In this document: one piece after another, positions 1 to 11,603 of the stretch
Layout of the letters: each line of letters begins with the position of its first letter
Numbering within the stretch: the stretch's first letter is position 1
Assembly: GCF_029867415.1 (NCBI RefSeq)
Contig: NW_026705313.1
Coordinates: forward strand, 310,001 to 374,000
DNA length: 64,000 nucleotides
Origin: Vicia villosa
Lineage: Eukaryota; Streptophyta; Magnoliopsida; Fabales; Fabaceae
Direction: 5' to 3'
Notes under the pieces: generated by a model
Databases searched by the model: none
What the model was told of the DNA's origin: nothing
The model's input: the letters and a program-made list of their open reading frames with translations, nothing else
Translations under genes and position numbers: made by a program

Positions 1-129
1 AAGTCTTCATTCTCGAAGCATGGCCATCAGGAGCCATTCTTTTATTTTTAAGGGATGGTCATCAGTAACCATCTTTCCTTCGAATTTTTACTTCTTCGAA
101 GAACCAATTTATAAAACGAAATCTTCAGC

Positions 130-566
130 TAACAGTAGGTTATATGGATTCAAGAAAATATATATTTTAGATATGTGTTCTCTATGTTTGGCACAACAAA
201 TAGTTGAAAAGAAACACTTCAAAAGAATGTTCCTTTTTCAACCATTAAAGCGAAATATATTGGCCTCACTAGAGTTGTGAAATAAGCATCGTGGCTTAAA
301 GGTTTTGCTAAGGAGCTGAAACTTCAAGGTCGAGCAATCTATGTTAAATGTAATTGCAAAATGCAATACGTCTATTGAAGAATTCAGCCTATCATGAGCG
401 AACCATGCACATCGATGTGAGGGTGCATTTCATGAGAGAGATAATCAAGCATGGAAAAGTCCAAGTGCTGAAGATTTCGACGGAAGACAATGTTGTTGAT
501 ATGATCACCAAGGCATTGCCAAGTTGCAATTTTTTTCTACTGTATGCAGTTGATAAAGCGGCATAA
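130..566 (+). pseudogene. Ty1/copia RNase H remnant (3' end of pol)
   Basis: Conceptual translation in shifting frames gives the C-terminal part of a copia polyprotein. It includes a block like the family's GYVF...SWK...T.AEYIGL segment near 165-270, ASWLKGFAKELKLQG near 285-330, and then an open stretch at 354-566 with NAIRLLKNSAYHERTMHIDV, H/F..I and VVDMITKALP. The last is the conserved end of copia RNase H (usual form DMLTKALP). In copia elements this domain removes the RNA strand during cDNA synthesis. Several in-frame stops and at least two frame changes show it is dead. The polypurine tract and an LTR follow directly downstream, so this is the 3' end of one element whose 5' part lies outside the window or is lost. 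Confidence 0.8.
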
Positions 567-607
567 AGAAAGCTAATTTGTTCCCTTGATGTTGTAGAGT
601 TTTTTTC

Positions 608-619
608 AAGGTGGAGATT
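608..619 (+). promoter_or_regulatory. copia polypurine tract
   Basis: The purine-rich stretch AAGGTGGAGAT sits just after the RNase H remnant and immediately before a TGT... LTR start. This is the position and sequence type used to prime plus-strand cDNA synthesis in copia elements. Confidence 0.6.
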
Positions 620-1053
620 TGTAGTAATTGGATCGAACTTTAGTCTCGACAAGGTTTGGTTCGATAGAAGTCAAAGTCTTGCATATTGTAGTCGAAGTTC
701 GTTCAAGCATGCAGCTGTCAAAATATGTTATGTTGCTAGCATGTCAAATTAGGCTAGTCTATTAGCCTAATTATTTAAATTAGATTGTTCTTAAAGTTAG
801 CTTAATAGTCTATAAATAGACTGGTTCTCCCAGGTTGTTGAGAGAGCATTGGTTATTCTTATTCACTTGTAATATTTTAATCATAATTGAGAAATTGAAT
901 AGTAAAATATTTATAACCAATCTTGGTTTTCTTATTCTTCTTCCCTCTTCTCTCTTTCTCTCTTGTAAATATTAAAGTGTTTATTTGTGTTTGTTCAAAA
1001 AATTCAATCTTTTTTATAATTTTAATTTGTTTTTGATAGCGCTTTTTACAACA
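620..1053 (+). repeat. copia 3' LTR
   Basis: A segment of about 434 bp begins TGTAGTAATT right after the polypurine tract and ends ...TTTTTACAACA, the TG...CA ends expected of an LTR. It has a T-rich 3' part. The left boundary is supported by the adjacent tract. The right boundary is chosen from the CA end and could be off by some tens of bases because the partner LTR is not in the window. Confidence 0.55.
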
Positions 1054-2330
1054 CCTACTTATATCAGAAGACTTTTTAACATTGTTTTATTCATTTATTT
1101 TAGACAGCTTTGATTGGATTGATTTCTTGTAGTCTCAAATATGTTAATGGTCACTATTAAGTGCCTTACATCTATATTTTATAACTCTCACAAAAGTTGT
1201 TTGGCTTTATATAAAGGAGTGTATAACTTTCTTGATTTATTCTTTCTAGCTAAACTATGGTTTTTGAGAAAAAAAATTGATACACTATGTAAGAGAAATT
1301 TCTAAAGTATATACTTTAGAATTTTTTTAAAATTAGTAAAGATTAAGAAAGCATGAGATTAAATAATTTAATATAAAATTATGGTTGACCCAGTGGTTAT
1401 GTTGTTTGGCTTAAAGTTTAATGACAAGATCATCTTTTTGCTTTTTATATTTACTCAATTAATAAAAGTTGCAAGTGCTAGTGATTAAACAATTGCATCT
1501 CTTTTATAATTGCCAAATGCTAACATGTGCCACAAATATATAAATAAATTATTTGTATTTTTTTCTAAATGCGTGCAATTAATTTTTTTAAATGTATTAG
1601 ATATCTTCGAAGTTAGTATGAAATTTGTGTCAAAGTTTATAAAGTATTTTGAAGAGAATGCGTTATCCTATACTCAAGAGCACTTGGGTGAGATGACAAA
1701 GATCTCTTATAGGGGATTCCGTTTCGTATATAATTAGTCATACTGAAACAATATAAAACTTAGTAAAATGCATAACAGAAAATGGATAAAAATGTAGTTA
1801 AATGTGATTCTTAATATGTAGAAACACGCTTATAAAGGATATTCAGTATTACATAAAGTTAAAACAAAACGTGAATGAATCTATCAAAATTAAATTGAAT
1901 TACTACATAGTCCAATTTTCTATTTGTAAGAAGAAGAAAAAGCAACATCGAAACAAAAAAATCCATTCCAACCAGTATTTTTGAATCATGTTACAGTGAT
2001 ATATTAAATTAATTTAAAAAGATTAAAAAATCTTATTTATTTATTTTATGATTATTGTTGAAATTTTTGAAGAAAAAAAAACATTTTTACTACACAATTT
2101 AGAATGGTTTAAACTGGTTTTTAAAATTTAATTTGGTTAATTGAATTATTATAAATAAATGATTCAGTTCATTAAGCATTTAAATGATTCAATTTTTTTA
2201 TGAGCAATGTTGTTCAGTTCTAGTATATGATTCAGTTAACCATATTTTTGACACCTCTAATGCAAATGTGTGTCACAAATGCTAGCTATATTGTCCTAAT
2301 GAATAAAGACTAGGTGGTTCATATCATTCT
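1054..2330. other. AT-rich non-coding stretch
   Basis: No credible gene is seen. The short open frame at 1510-1737 has no recognisable domain and no homology to the neighbouring elements. The sequence is AT-rich with scattered homopolymer runs. Confidence 0.5.
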
Positions 2331-2842
2331 TGGAAGAGGATTCTTGGATGAGAATATAATAGAGTAGGTCTAAAGGGGTGAATAGACTCTTTTAAAAAAT
2401 ATTTGACCGATTCTCTAAAATGAATTATCATAGAGTTTTCAAAATTGTGGGTAGAAGGTTAAAGCGAAAATAGAAATATTATACTTTTAATGGAATTTTG
2501 ATCACGTCGACAAATACACAATTCACAAAACTTATAGATTGTTCAACAATGAATATTTGAATGATTATATACTACACGAGATGTGTCCTAAACGATATTT
2601 CAATTATGGTCGGATTCTAACAACACTAGTTTTCTAGAAATTAATCACACTAAAACTCAATTAGGTACCAATTCTAACAAAACCTAAACTAACGTAATAA
2701 ATTACTACAAAGTGAATAAACCTTTGGCTTTCCTAAAAAAACTACCAATTGAGTAAATGATCAGCTACGCTAAGACATAAAAACTTAAGCATGAAATATT
2801 CTACGAAAATTAATTGCAAGAGTGAGAGAGATAGAAAGGGAG

Positions 2843-2883
<41 letters not shown>

Positions 2884-3483
2884 GAGTACACTGAGATATA
2901 TAGTGGCTTGGCGTTCGTCCTCGCTTTGTCTACTCCACTCTTCAATGGTTTCCCATAGGAACTTCCTTTGTTTCTTTTTATACAATCACTAATCCACGAA
3001 AATGCTGAGAAAAATAAATCTCTTATCTGGATCTTAACTTTTATACAACATAATGTCAAACTCTTATGCGTAATCTTTACGATTGATTCATACTTCTTAA
3101 ACTGTCCAGCTTCACTAATTTACTCATGGTCTTCGTGTGTGACAATCACCCCTTGATTCCACCAATTTCTTGAGGGATGAATTGTCTAAAGTTTTGAGAA
3201 GAACTCCACCTTATTCGTGACCTTCCACACAATCACTACCAAGGTCACCTGGAGAGAAAAACCTCCTTTTTTTCACTGGAATCTGCCACACCAATGACAA
3301 CAACCTAAATCTTACAAACTTCGCGAAAATCTTAACTAAACCTTCAAGAACAATTACTTTGAAGATAATGTCTCCCTCAATCAATAACAAATCTCTCATG
3401 ATCAAGATCTAAAATCATAAATAGAGGTTGAAGATGAAAGAAATTCCTTTGTAAGAGTTTTTGAACTTTAAAAAATGAGAGGG
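2331..3483 (-). repeat. probable non-coding LTR-retroelement segment
   Basis: The stretch resembles leader or LTR sequence of Maximus/SIRE-type copia elements, for example the phrase AGGGGTGAATAGACTC near 2372 and a primer-like block near 2890-2960. It runs into the copia LTR beginning at 3484. It contains a GA microsatellite. No coding region is convincing. The assignment rests on remembered resemblance only. Confidence 0.3.
2820..2887. repeat. GA microsatellite
   Basis: About 68 bp of GAGAGA with a few GATA interruptions. It produces serine/leucine-rich open frames on the minus strand that are artefacts. Confidence 0.95.
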
Positions 3484-4326
3484 TGTTGATTGTAAAATTG
3501 TTAAGTTGTGTTTGGAAATGATATGACAAAATGAATTTATATGTGCTTGAGCTTACTCACAAAATTGAATAGAAAAAGTTAGTTAGATTCAAGTCAAGAA
3601 CATTTCATGAGTTGAGTCAAATGAGCAAGTGAAGTGAAACAAGAAAACATAAAGATTTTAACCAATTTATCGCGTGATTCGAATCAAGTACAAAGTTTGA
3701 TTCGAATCAAAAAGCTCGTAATTCGAATCAAGTGAAAAGACAAATTCAAATGAATTTGAACAGATCCAGAAGGGAAGTACGCAAAATTGACTAATTTGAA
3801 TCAGGTATAAAATCTTATTTGAATCAAATGAAGCAGAGGTGACCTAGATCATTCTGATTCAAATCAAGTGCGACTTAAGATTCAAATCACAAATTTGTCT
3901 GATTCAAATCAAGTAAAAATTATGATTCAAGTCAAAGTATTTAAATAAAATTGGTTTACCTCTATTCAATTTGACTCGAGTCAAGATATGTACATGATTC
4001 GAATTATGAAAATAAATTTTCAATTTTTCTTGATTTTCAAAAGATTTTGAGATTTTATTTCTACCTAACTTGAACTAATAACACACATATGATTCTTGTT
4101 CCCCTGACTCATGCAGTTGACTAAAAGCATCATAATTAAACTCAAATATAACAATTGATGTATGCATGCTTAAAAAACTAATTTGATTCAAACTTGATTT
4201 GAAGATATGCAATTATGAATGAGACTCTGTAAACAATAATAAATAAAGCACGAAAGCGATAAGACAAACAACAAAACAACCGTATTTTGGTTCTCTCCCT
4301 GAATGTATTAGACACATGCAACTTCA
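3484..4326 (-). repeat. copia 3' LTR with GATTCGAATC-type palindromes
   Basis: On the minus strand the segment starts TGAAGTTGCATG directly after a polypurine tract and ends ...TTTACAATCAACA, giving TG...CA ends and a length of 843 bp. Inside it (3677-4010) the self-complementary 10-mer GATTCGAATC and near copies (ATTCGAATCA, GATTCAAATC) recur about ten times in both phases. The coding remnant of the same element lies at 4750-5560 in the matching orientation. Confidence 0.65.
3677..4010. repeat. degenerate array of GATTCGAATC palindromes
   Basis: Visible copies include TGATTCGAATCAAG near 3676, TTGATTCGAATCAAAA near 3698, AATTCGAATCAAG near 3720, and CpG-lost variants such as GATTCAAATCAAG later. 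The C-to-T pattern fits decay of methylated CG sites. Spacing is irregular, roughly 20-45 bp. Confidence 0.8.
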
Positions 4327-4341
4327 GTCTCCCCCTTTCTT
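4327..4341 (-). promoter_or_regulatory. copia polypurine tract
   Basis: The minus strand reads AAGAAAGGGGGAGAC, immediately upstream of the TG start of the LTR at 4326. This is the typical plus-strand primer site. Confidence 0.65.
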
Positions 4342-4749
4342 ATGCTTGAAAAGCTTTCACATGGAATTGAGTCTTCCCTTGAAACATTGCACACAAACAA
4401 CACAACATAAAACAATTCTAGTTACACATTACAACTTCTTCCCTTCGACAATATTAGAAAGAGATAGATCTAAATGAATCTAAAAATCAAATAACCAACC
4501 TCAAAACGATTAATTACCTATGAACATATAAGCTAAATAGATAAGAAGAATATACAACAATAAAGATCGGATACAGAATACGAATATAGACATGTTATAT
4601 GCAACAAAATGCAAAATAGACATGCAACAATATTCAACAACATATAATTAAGTGATTAAAACTATCATGTAAATGAATATTAAATAATTCATGAAAAAGT
4701 ATATGAATGCTCAAATGCACATAATTAGCAACACGCATTTTAAAAGTTT

Positions 4750-5560
4750 TTTATGACAATAGTTTTGTAAGAATGTCAGCAAGCTGACTTTTAGTGTCAA
4801 CATATTCTAAAACAACATCCCCTTTTTCTACATGATCTCTAAGAAAATGGTGTCAGATCTCATTCTGTTTAGTTCATGAATGAAGTACCAGATTCTTAGC
4901 AAGGCATATCTCACTAGTACTATTGCACTTAATCGAAATGCAGCAAAGTTTTAAATCATAATCTAGCAATTGGTGCTTTATCAATAAGAATTGTGCAAAA
5001 CAAACTACCAACGACTGCATATTCAGCCTCGACGGTAGAAATAGCAACACTATGCTACTTCTTACTCTGGCAAGAAACTAAACATATTTCAAATAAGTGA
5101 CGGGTGCCACTAGTGATTTTCTTATCCGACTTGGACCCTGGAAATTCAGAATTAGAAAAACTTACTAAGCTACACGTGCTACTTTGAGGACACCAAAGAT
5201 CGTGTTGAAAGGTTCCGTCTAGATACCTCAAAATACGTTTTACAATCTTAAAGTGGGATTCCTTAGATGATGCATGATATATGACCTACTCGCTGTTAAA
5301 TAGGGCAAGGATCCAAATATACCTTTATACCTTGTTATGTCAAAATCCACTCCTTTCTCGTCTTTTTCAATTAGCATATTTGATATCATAGGTGTTGAGA
5401 TACTTCACCAATCTTTCATATCAACTTATTGAGAAGCTCTAAGCAATATTTCGTTTGACTTATGAAAGTTCCTTCTTCGGCTTGTTTGATTTGAAATCTT
5501 AAGAAATATGTGAGCTCTCCCATAAGAGACATCTCAAATTCGCACAGTTTTTCAACTTTT
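4750..5560 (-). pseudogene. Ty1/copia RT-RNase H remnant
   Basis: Minus-strand translation recovers, in order, MSLMGELTYFLRFQIKQ and TFISQTKYCLELLNK (C-terminal part of copia reverse transcriptase, 5560-5440), then STVEAEYAVV, then SEICLAKNLVLHS, then HHFLRDHVEKGDVVLEYVDT and a final SQLADILTKLLS (RNase H, about 5050-4750). Frame changes and stops occur every 30-80 codons, so nothing functional is made. The polypurine tract and LTR follow at 4341-3484, so the orientation and order are those of a normal copia 3' half. About 400 bp of non-coding sequence lies between the RNase H end and the tract. Confidence 0.8.
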
Positions 5561-5569
5561 AAACCTTAT

Positions 5570-6300
5570 ATCATTTTCCAACGCATGTCCTTTTATAGAT
5601 TCTTTAATTTGTAGGGTTGTATTTAGAATTCGTATCCTGAAGATTTTGATTATCTATTTATTTGACCCAAAGAATAAATCATTTAATATTTTTTATCTGT
5701 TAGTACAAGTAGTGCGAGTAGTACACAACGTCTGCTGGAAACAATATGTCACACAGCAGACTTGTTGTGTAGGGTGACTAGAGCGTTGCTCTCAAAACAT
5801 ATTAGTGTTAGATCTCATGATCAACATGAAGGGGGGGCATAAGATGAATCATGTGTTGAATCTTGTTATAAGATATGACAGAAAATTTTGGTTTCAATTA
5901 TGAGTGGTTAAACCTTCAATCGACTAGAAATGGGTGAAATGTTACATACATTAGACATATAACCTATATAATTAATGGCCTAAGATTTTGGGTGACGATC
6001 GTGTCTGCTTCTCTTGGTGTTCTGGAGCATTTGTGTCATTGTTTCTTCTGACTTCTGCAGACTCCCTTACACAAGTTATCCTCTTTATCTTTTTCATTTG
6101 AAGTATTATCATTTTGATCATCAAAAGTTTGGAAACATTAGAGGTTATTTGTGGACTTAGTGAAATTTGACCTATTATTCAAGTGATATTTTACTAACTT
6201 CCAAAGATCATAAATCTCTTAATTCTCAACCTTTTTGGTGCTTCTTTTTGCATAATATCACACTTGATGCCATCTAGAAGTTTATTTCAAGGTGAAGAAT
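5570..6300. other. unassigned retroelement-like stretch
   Basis: No gene is seen. Part of it (5710-5830) looks like degraded LTR sequence, but no boundary or partner can be shown. Confidence 0.35.
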
Positions 6301-6872
6301 AATCACACGATCCACGCACCCTTGATTCACATGCTTTTGCACTCAATTTCACACGTATGAAGCTCTCAAACCTTAGCTATAAATAGAGGAAGATATTCCC
6401 TTCATTCTCAAGCTTGAATAGCCCCTCAAACTCTGCTCAAACTCAAAATTTCCCTATGAAATTCTTAGATCGTATTCCATTTTTCACTCAATTTTAGCCA
6501 AGTTTCTTGATTCTAATAGCTTCATCGTCACTCTATGAAGCTTTGACAACAATTCCCAAGCCTTGAGACCTTCTGAAATTATCCAACCAAGTGCTCATAT
6601 TATCATCTCCGGCCATCACTTGGACAAGGTAGTTATAGGCTTAATTTTTGCTTAAATGAGATATCACAATGTTTCTTGATGTTCACTAATGCTTTCCCCT
6701 AACTTACCTAGCATTCATCATTCGTTTTCACCACTTAATTTTAGTTTTCATTTTTTTAAAATGCATCGTGGTTTCGAAAATTCTCTTTGCTCAATTTGAA
6801 TAAATTTTAATGGAGTACATGGTTGAGTTTGCACTGATAATACGATCATAATGGCATAGGTCTAAAGACTTG
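6300..6872 (+). repeat. Ogre/Tat-like LTR, left portion (split by CACTA)
   Basis: This segment and 16236-19072 appear to be one LTR separated by the CACTA insertion, because removing the CACTA element and one AGG copy joins them. It contains a good TATA box followed by pyrimidine-rich leader sequence. No open frame is credible. The family call rests mainly on the right-hand portion. Confidence 0.45.
6378..6390 (+). promoter_or_regulatory. TATA box (probable LTR promoter)
   Basis: CTATAAATAGAGG matches the plant TATA consensus very well and is followed by a CT-rich leader without a long reading frame. It most likely belonged to an LTR promoter. Confidence 0.5.
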
Positions 6873-6875
6873 AGG
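6873..6875. repeat. CACTA target-site duplication, left (AGG)
   Basis: AGG directly precedes the CACTACCCC terminus. The same triplet follows the other terminus at 16236-16238. CACTA elements make 3-bp duplications. Confidence 0.8.
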
Positions 6876-6894
6876 CACTACCCCAAAAAAGGGA

Positions 6895-7385
6895 AAAAAG
6901 GCGCTTTTTTGGCCTTTAACAGCGCTTAAAAGCGCTGCCTATGGTGGCGCTGGTGTAGGTATAGACAACGCTTTTCTTTTACGCAAAAGCGCTGCCTTAT
7001 GTATACTTTAGACAACGCTTTTCCTTCAAAAGTGCTTTCTAAATTAGGTCTTTAGCAGCGCTTTTTCTTGGAAAAGCGCTTTCTAAAGTAGCCTTTAGCA
7101 GCGCTTTGTCTAGCCTTTATGCTTTCTGTTGGCATCTTTAGGCAGCGCTTTTTCAGGAAAAAGCGCTTTCTATTGACTCCCTTTTAGACAGCACTTTTAA
7201 AAGCGTTGTCTAATGTATTTTTATGGCATCTTTAGGCAGCACTTTTATAGGAAAAAGCGCTTTCTATTGTGTACTCTAGGCAGCGCTTTTCCTAAAAAGC
7301 GCTTTATTTTCTTCACGTAAAAAATGACATTTTAAGCGTTTTTTATGTAAAAGCGCTACCTATTCTTTCTTTTTTAGAAAGCAGT
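6895..7385. repeat. CACTA left subterminal repeats (AGCGCTTT)
   Basis: More than fifteen copies of GCGCTTTT, AAAGCGCT or close variants, arranged as inverted pairs such as AGCGCTTAAAAGCGCT at about 6924. This is the usual architecture of CACTA subterminal binding-site clusters. Confidence 0.9.
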
Positions 7386-9388
7386 TTTTTTGGAATAATC
7401 CCATAAACCTGTAATTCAAGCCTTACATTTCAACGAGCTTTTATTTCAACAAAGAAGCTGTTATATACAAAAAAAAGGCATTATATACCATTATAATACC
7501 ATTATATACCATTTTAATCCAAAATATATACACCATTATAATTCAATTCACATGTTTGCAATAGAAACAAAATCAGCCTTAACAGTAACAAAGTCATCCT
7601 AAATCAGCCCTAACAAAATCATCCCTAACAATAACTAAATCAACCTTACCAAAATCAGCTAGAAATCACCAAAATCCGACAAGCGGACGGTCCTGGTCCT
7701 ACAAGGTATGAATAGAACAACACGGTCAATTAAACTAACTTGGCTCCAACACAATTAAACCTAATTTTTCATAACACTTTTCAACTTCCAATACCTTATA
7801 TGATTCTTTTCTCAATAAAGTATTCACACAATTCCTCCTTGATTTCTTCCAATTAATTTTTCGTGTAATGAGCACACTTGTATTCATCAAAGTACTACAT
7901 AACTAAACATAATATGCATGATTTAGTTAAAAGTAATAGATTATATGAAATATCCGATAAATATTAAAATAAATCCTAAGTTATAAATCCATACCGTTAT
8001 TGGAATCTCTATTCGATTCAAATGAAGTATTTCTTTCATAAACATCATAACAAAGTATCCGCAATCTATACTGTTACGTTGTCGAGCACACTACATAGAA
8101 AAACAAATAAGAATGTATAGTTGTCTTGTTTTATCAAGTAGCATCACTATTATAAGCAAAATTGTGAAAATTAATGTACCTCCACTTTGATCCATGTAAT
8201 GTTGCTTGATCTAGACCGTGATACTCGAGCTTCTCTTTGAGAGCAGAATACTTGTATTGATCTAACAAAATAAAAACATATATTTAGAACAATCTCACAG
8301 AAATATTTAAATATACAAATACATACGAATATTTATAACAATCTCACTTACGTATCAATCATTAACTTCATATCTGGATAATTTGTCCAATCACCATCTA
8401 CCGAATTCAGATAATACCCCACTTCTTTGAAAGGATCAATAGCAACCAACAACCAGTGACGTCTATAAACTAAAACAAAAGTTTAGATGGAAATTTTCAA
8501 CACAAAAGATACAAAGATTAGAATGAACTTAGAATGAAGTGCTAACCCTACAGGAATAGTATTATACGATAAAAGATACATGCTTTATGTACTGCTGGCC
8601 ATGAATCTCTCAACTAAGTGATATCTTACTGAATCTAGATCCTTAATAATTGACACTCCGTTGACACGGGAGGCAGACACGAAATGGAATCTGTTTGACA
8701 ATTGATTCCCGCGCATCAATTTTTCATACAAGAACCTTAAATAAAAACATAATAAACATTAGACTATTTTTATTGAAATTTGTATATAAATTGTTCGAAT
8801 AATTAAAAAATAGATTGATCGCATTACCGGATGTATGAGTGTACTACACCGATGCCTAATTCTGTATGCTAAAAAATATGTTCCATTTCCTCTTTTGCAA
8901 TTGTTTCGGAGCAAGAAAAACCAAAGATACCTTCCTCCATATTCATTTTACGAATAACACCATTCATCAAATCGGATGTTCCCACAAGTGTTTCAAGACA
9001 CGTCCAGAATCGAGGTACAAAAGGTTTTCTTGCCACGGTTCTTGGAAGATCCCTTTTCTTGTTGGGTACGCTACTAATTTTCTGGCTCACTTGTTGTGAC
9101 TCTTGAGCAGGTACCTAAAATTCATATAACTTAGGTAAATTATAAAATCATGCAGTTTTTGAATTCGGATTATATGATTAACACTTTAAATGCACCTCTT
9201 TTTGTGATGCAACAGACTCACTATACCGCAAAATCCCTTTATCCTTAGATGCGGGTTTTCTAGGAGTCTAAAATTAACATGTAATAAAAATGTACGTAAT
9301 GGTTCAGAATTGAAATTTGAGTACTAAAAGATTCACAATGGTTTTCAACATACCTCATCATCTATGAAATTGAGGTCCAACGGCCATG

Positions 9389-9396
9389 CAACAAAT
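9389..9396. repeat. hAT target-site duplication, left (CAACAAAT)
   Basis: Eight bases identical to 9925-9932, directly abutting the terminal inverted repeat. An 8-bp duplication is the hAT signature. Confidence 0.9.
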
Positions 9397-9924
9397 TAGG
9401 GGTGGCAAAACGGGTCGTGGCCCACCGGGCTAGCCCGCGCATCCGCCATAAAATGGCGGGATGGTTTGGAATTTTAGGCCTGGCCCGCCAAAAACCCGCC
9501 GCATGCCAATGCTCGCCCCGCCAAAATCCTCCGCCCGCCAAAGCCCGCCTCGCTTATTCATTTTGTCCATCTTTTTTTGAGTTGATTCTAATAATTCTAA
9601 TTCTTTATGGTCTAATTTATAAATTTATTTGTAAATATATGCAACATTTTTTTAAGTAAAATTTGTTAAAGATATGTTTTATTAAAAGTTGTTTTAAAAA
9701 ATAAGTGTAAAATTTAATTGAAAGGTAAAAAGTCAATTAATCTATTAAAAATTTAAAAAATAAATTAATAAAAAAATAGGCGGGCAAGCCTGCCGCCCGC
9801 CAACCCGTCACCTTGGCAGGGCGAGCATGATTTTTAGGCCCATTTCGACTTGACGGGCTTGCCCGCCCCGTTTTTTTGCTGGCATCGCGTGGGACGGAGC
9901 GGGTGGCCCGTTTTTCCACCCCTA
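9397..9924. mobile_element. non-autonomous hAT element, 528 bp
   Basis: The left terminus TAGGGGTGGCAAAACGGG is matched by the inverse of the right terminus with one mismatch, and the flanks carry a perfect 8-bp duplication CAACAAAT. The two ends are GC-rich (GCCCGCC motifs) while the middle is AT-rich. There is no transposase, so it depended on another hAT element. It sits inside the TnpA-like gene of the CACTA element and is therefore younger than the CACTA insertion or at least than that gene copy. A related terminus (TAGGGGTGACAAAAAAACG) occurs at 53220. Confidence 0.92.
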
Positions 9925-9932
9925 CAACAAAT
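9925..9932. repeat. hAT target-site duplication, right (CAACAAAT)
   Basis: Identical to the left copy at 9389-9396. Confidence 0.9.
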
Positions 9933-11565
9933 GTTCCTATTGCATCTCGCAACAATGTTGTCTCTGAAACAATGTCAGGTATCGGTTGCAACGTATATAG
10001 ATCTAATGCAACATCAACCGATATTTTCAGATGTCCATCAGGGAGCGGTCTATCGTGAAGTAAATCCCCCAAAGTGTTATGCACTTTTCCCTTGCCAACT
10101 AGGCGATAAGTTGGTGACGATAAGTATAGCTGACAAGATGAAATGCGCTAAACCAATAATAAATATGTTACTGTTAATGTGTATATATGTCAATTAAAAT
10201 AAATGTGCTAATTTAATTTCATAATAACATATATAATTACCTCAGGAAATTTATTTTGACAATTGATACTAGCTTTGTCACTAGTTTCTTTCACCTCTGA
10301 ACTGCACGTTTCCGCCATATATCTCTCTTTATCCTTTTGCAATTCATGGACTTGCGCCTTTAATTCCTCCAACGTTTGCATCACTTCTTGATTTCTAGGA
10401 TTTCTTTTCCTTGGATGCTTATACAAGGAAGATTGAGTCACACGATGTACTTTACCCCTCACCCGACCGGGATACTCAATAACATTTAGTGCTCGACTAA
10501 GTACGCTCTTGTTATCCTGGTCCTCACTTGTGGTTACCGATTGAGATAGAGTCTTCTGAAATTCATTTACATATAAAAAATTATTAGTAGTGATAAAAAA
10601 ATTAATTATATATTAATAAACTTTGGATTTAATTAAAGACACAATGTTATACTTACACATTCATCATAAATATGTTGAACATCTTCCCTAACAACTCCAT
10701 CATTGCCCACACGAGCTTCCTTCCACAAAACATGTGTCGGAAGTGATGTTTCGTCACTTTTCGTCTTGTCTAACTACGCATTGACACAAATAATAAGATC
10801 ATCAATTATAACACATTGAGACAATTAATAATATCGTAGCATTTATATATACATACAATTCTTTGTTGTAAGAGTGCATATCCTAGACACCCTTTTCTGT
10901 ATGGATACGTGGGTTTTGATGCTCTCTGGCGATTTGTGTCACTCACTTACTTGAAATTATTATCGTCTATTTGTTTGGCTACAAAATCATCCCATTCTTC
11001 AGGTCCAATGAAGTTCCTATACTTCATTGGACATTCCGCTTTAACAAAATTTCCTTGCTTATTCTTAAGATACTTGTTTGTTAAAAAAGCTCTCCACCCT
11101 CTGTGTCTTTTTCTGACCAATTGAAGACAATACTATTTTCGGTTATCTTCAATGTTAAAAGAAAATAAAATTATCGTCAACAAAAAGCAAATAACAATAA
11201 TCATATATGGTACCTTTATCTTAGTCCAAATTCTATCTTTACCAGAATTCAACTCTTCTTTAATCCATCTATCAGAGGTGATTGGAATGTGCATACGAAC
11301 AAGTGTACCACTGTAGCTTGTCAACTTTGCACTATTAGTCTCAACTAGTTGGTTATCATCATTCCAATTTACATCATATTTTACTCCTCTATCTCTATCA
11401 AGAATGATTTTTTTCATAATAGTTATGCCTCGTGTAATTTCTCCCTCTAAAGTCTTATCTGGAGCATTTGTATCTTGTAAGTTTTCTTGATTACTAGCCA
11501 TTTGACCTGTAATAAAGAAAAAAAATAAAAATGAAATGATAAATATAAAAATCCATAATCCATAT

Positions 11566-11570
<5 letters not shown>

Positions 11571-11601
<31 letters not shown>
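11571..11601. repeat. AT microsatellite
   Basis: About 31 bp of uninterrupted AT between the two CACTA genes. Confidence 0.95.

Positions 11602-11603
<2 letters not shown>

Larger units (their letters stand above)
7798..11501 (-). pseudogene. TnpA-like (Transposase_24) gene with Ulp1/C48 protease domain
   Basis: Exons on the minus strand: 11501-11220 encodes the Transposase_24 (Ptta/En/Spm) core with VKYDVNWNDDNQ and RMHIPITSDRW; about 11110-10860 continues with AFLTNKYLKNK and SDTNRQRASKPTYPYRKG; 10560-10245 is hydrophilic and coiled-coil-like with VMQTLEELKAQVHELQKDKE. After the hAT insertion, exons at about 9090-8560, 8450-8350, 8260-8170 and 8090-7990 encode a Ulp1-type cysteine protease. 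It shows RHWLLVAIDP (catalytic His), YYLNSVDGDW, and RQRNSIDCGYF (Gln and Cys). Splice sites are recognisable (TTTATAG before RHW, GTAAGTGAG after). The reading is broken by an in-frame TAA near 8590, a TAA near 10950 and the hAT element. Such protease domains are known as TnpA partners or fusions in plant CACTA elements. Whether it was one protein or two cannot be decided here. Confidence 0.8.

Noticed and set aside
2742..3059. Ser/Leu-rich minus-strand open frames
   Set aside because: Produced by the GA microsatellite; no start context or domain.
3677..4010. Palindrome array as a CRISPR array
   Set aside because: Units are degenerate, irregularly spaced and inside an LTR of a plant retroelement.
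6300..6872. Promoter and 5' UTR of a host gene because of the strong TATA box
   Set aside because: No coding exon follows on either side of the CACTA element, and the downstream flank looks like LTR sequence.
9402..10084. Open frames over the hAT element and adjacent TnpA exon
   Set aside because: The plus-strand frame reads the GC-rich hAT terminus. The minus-strand frame fuses a TnpA-like exon with hAT sequence.
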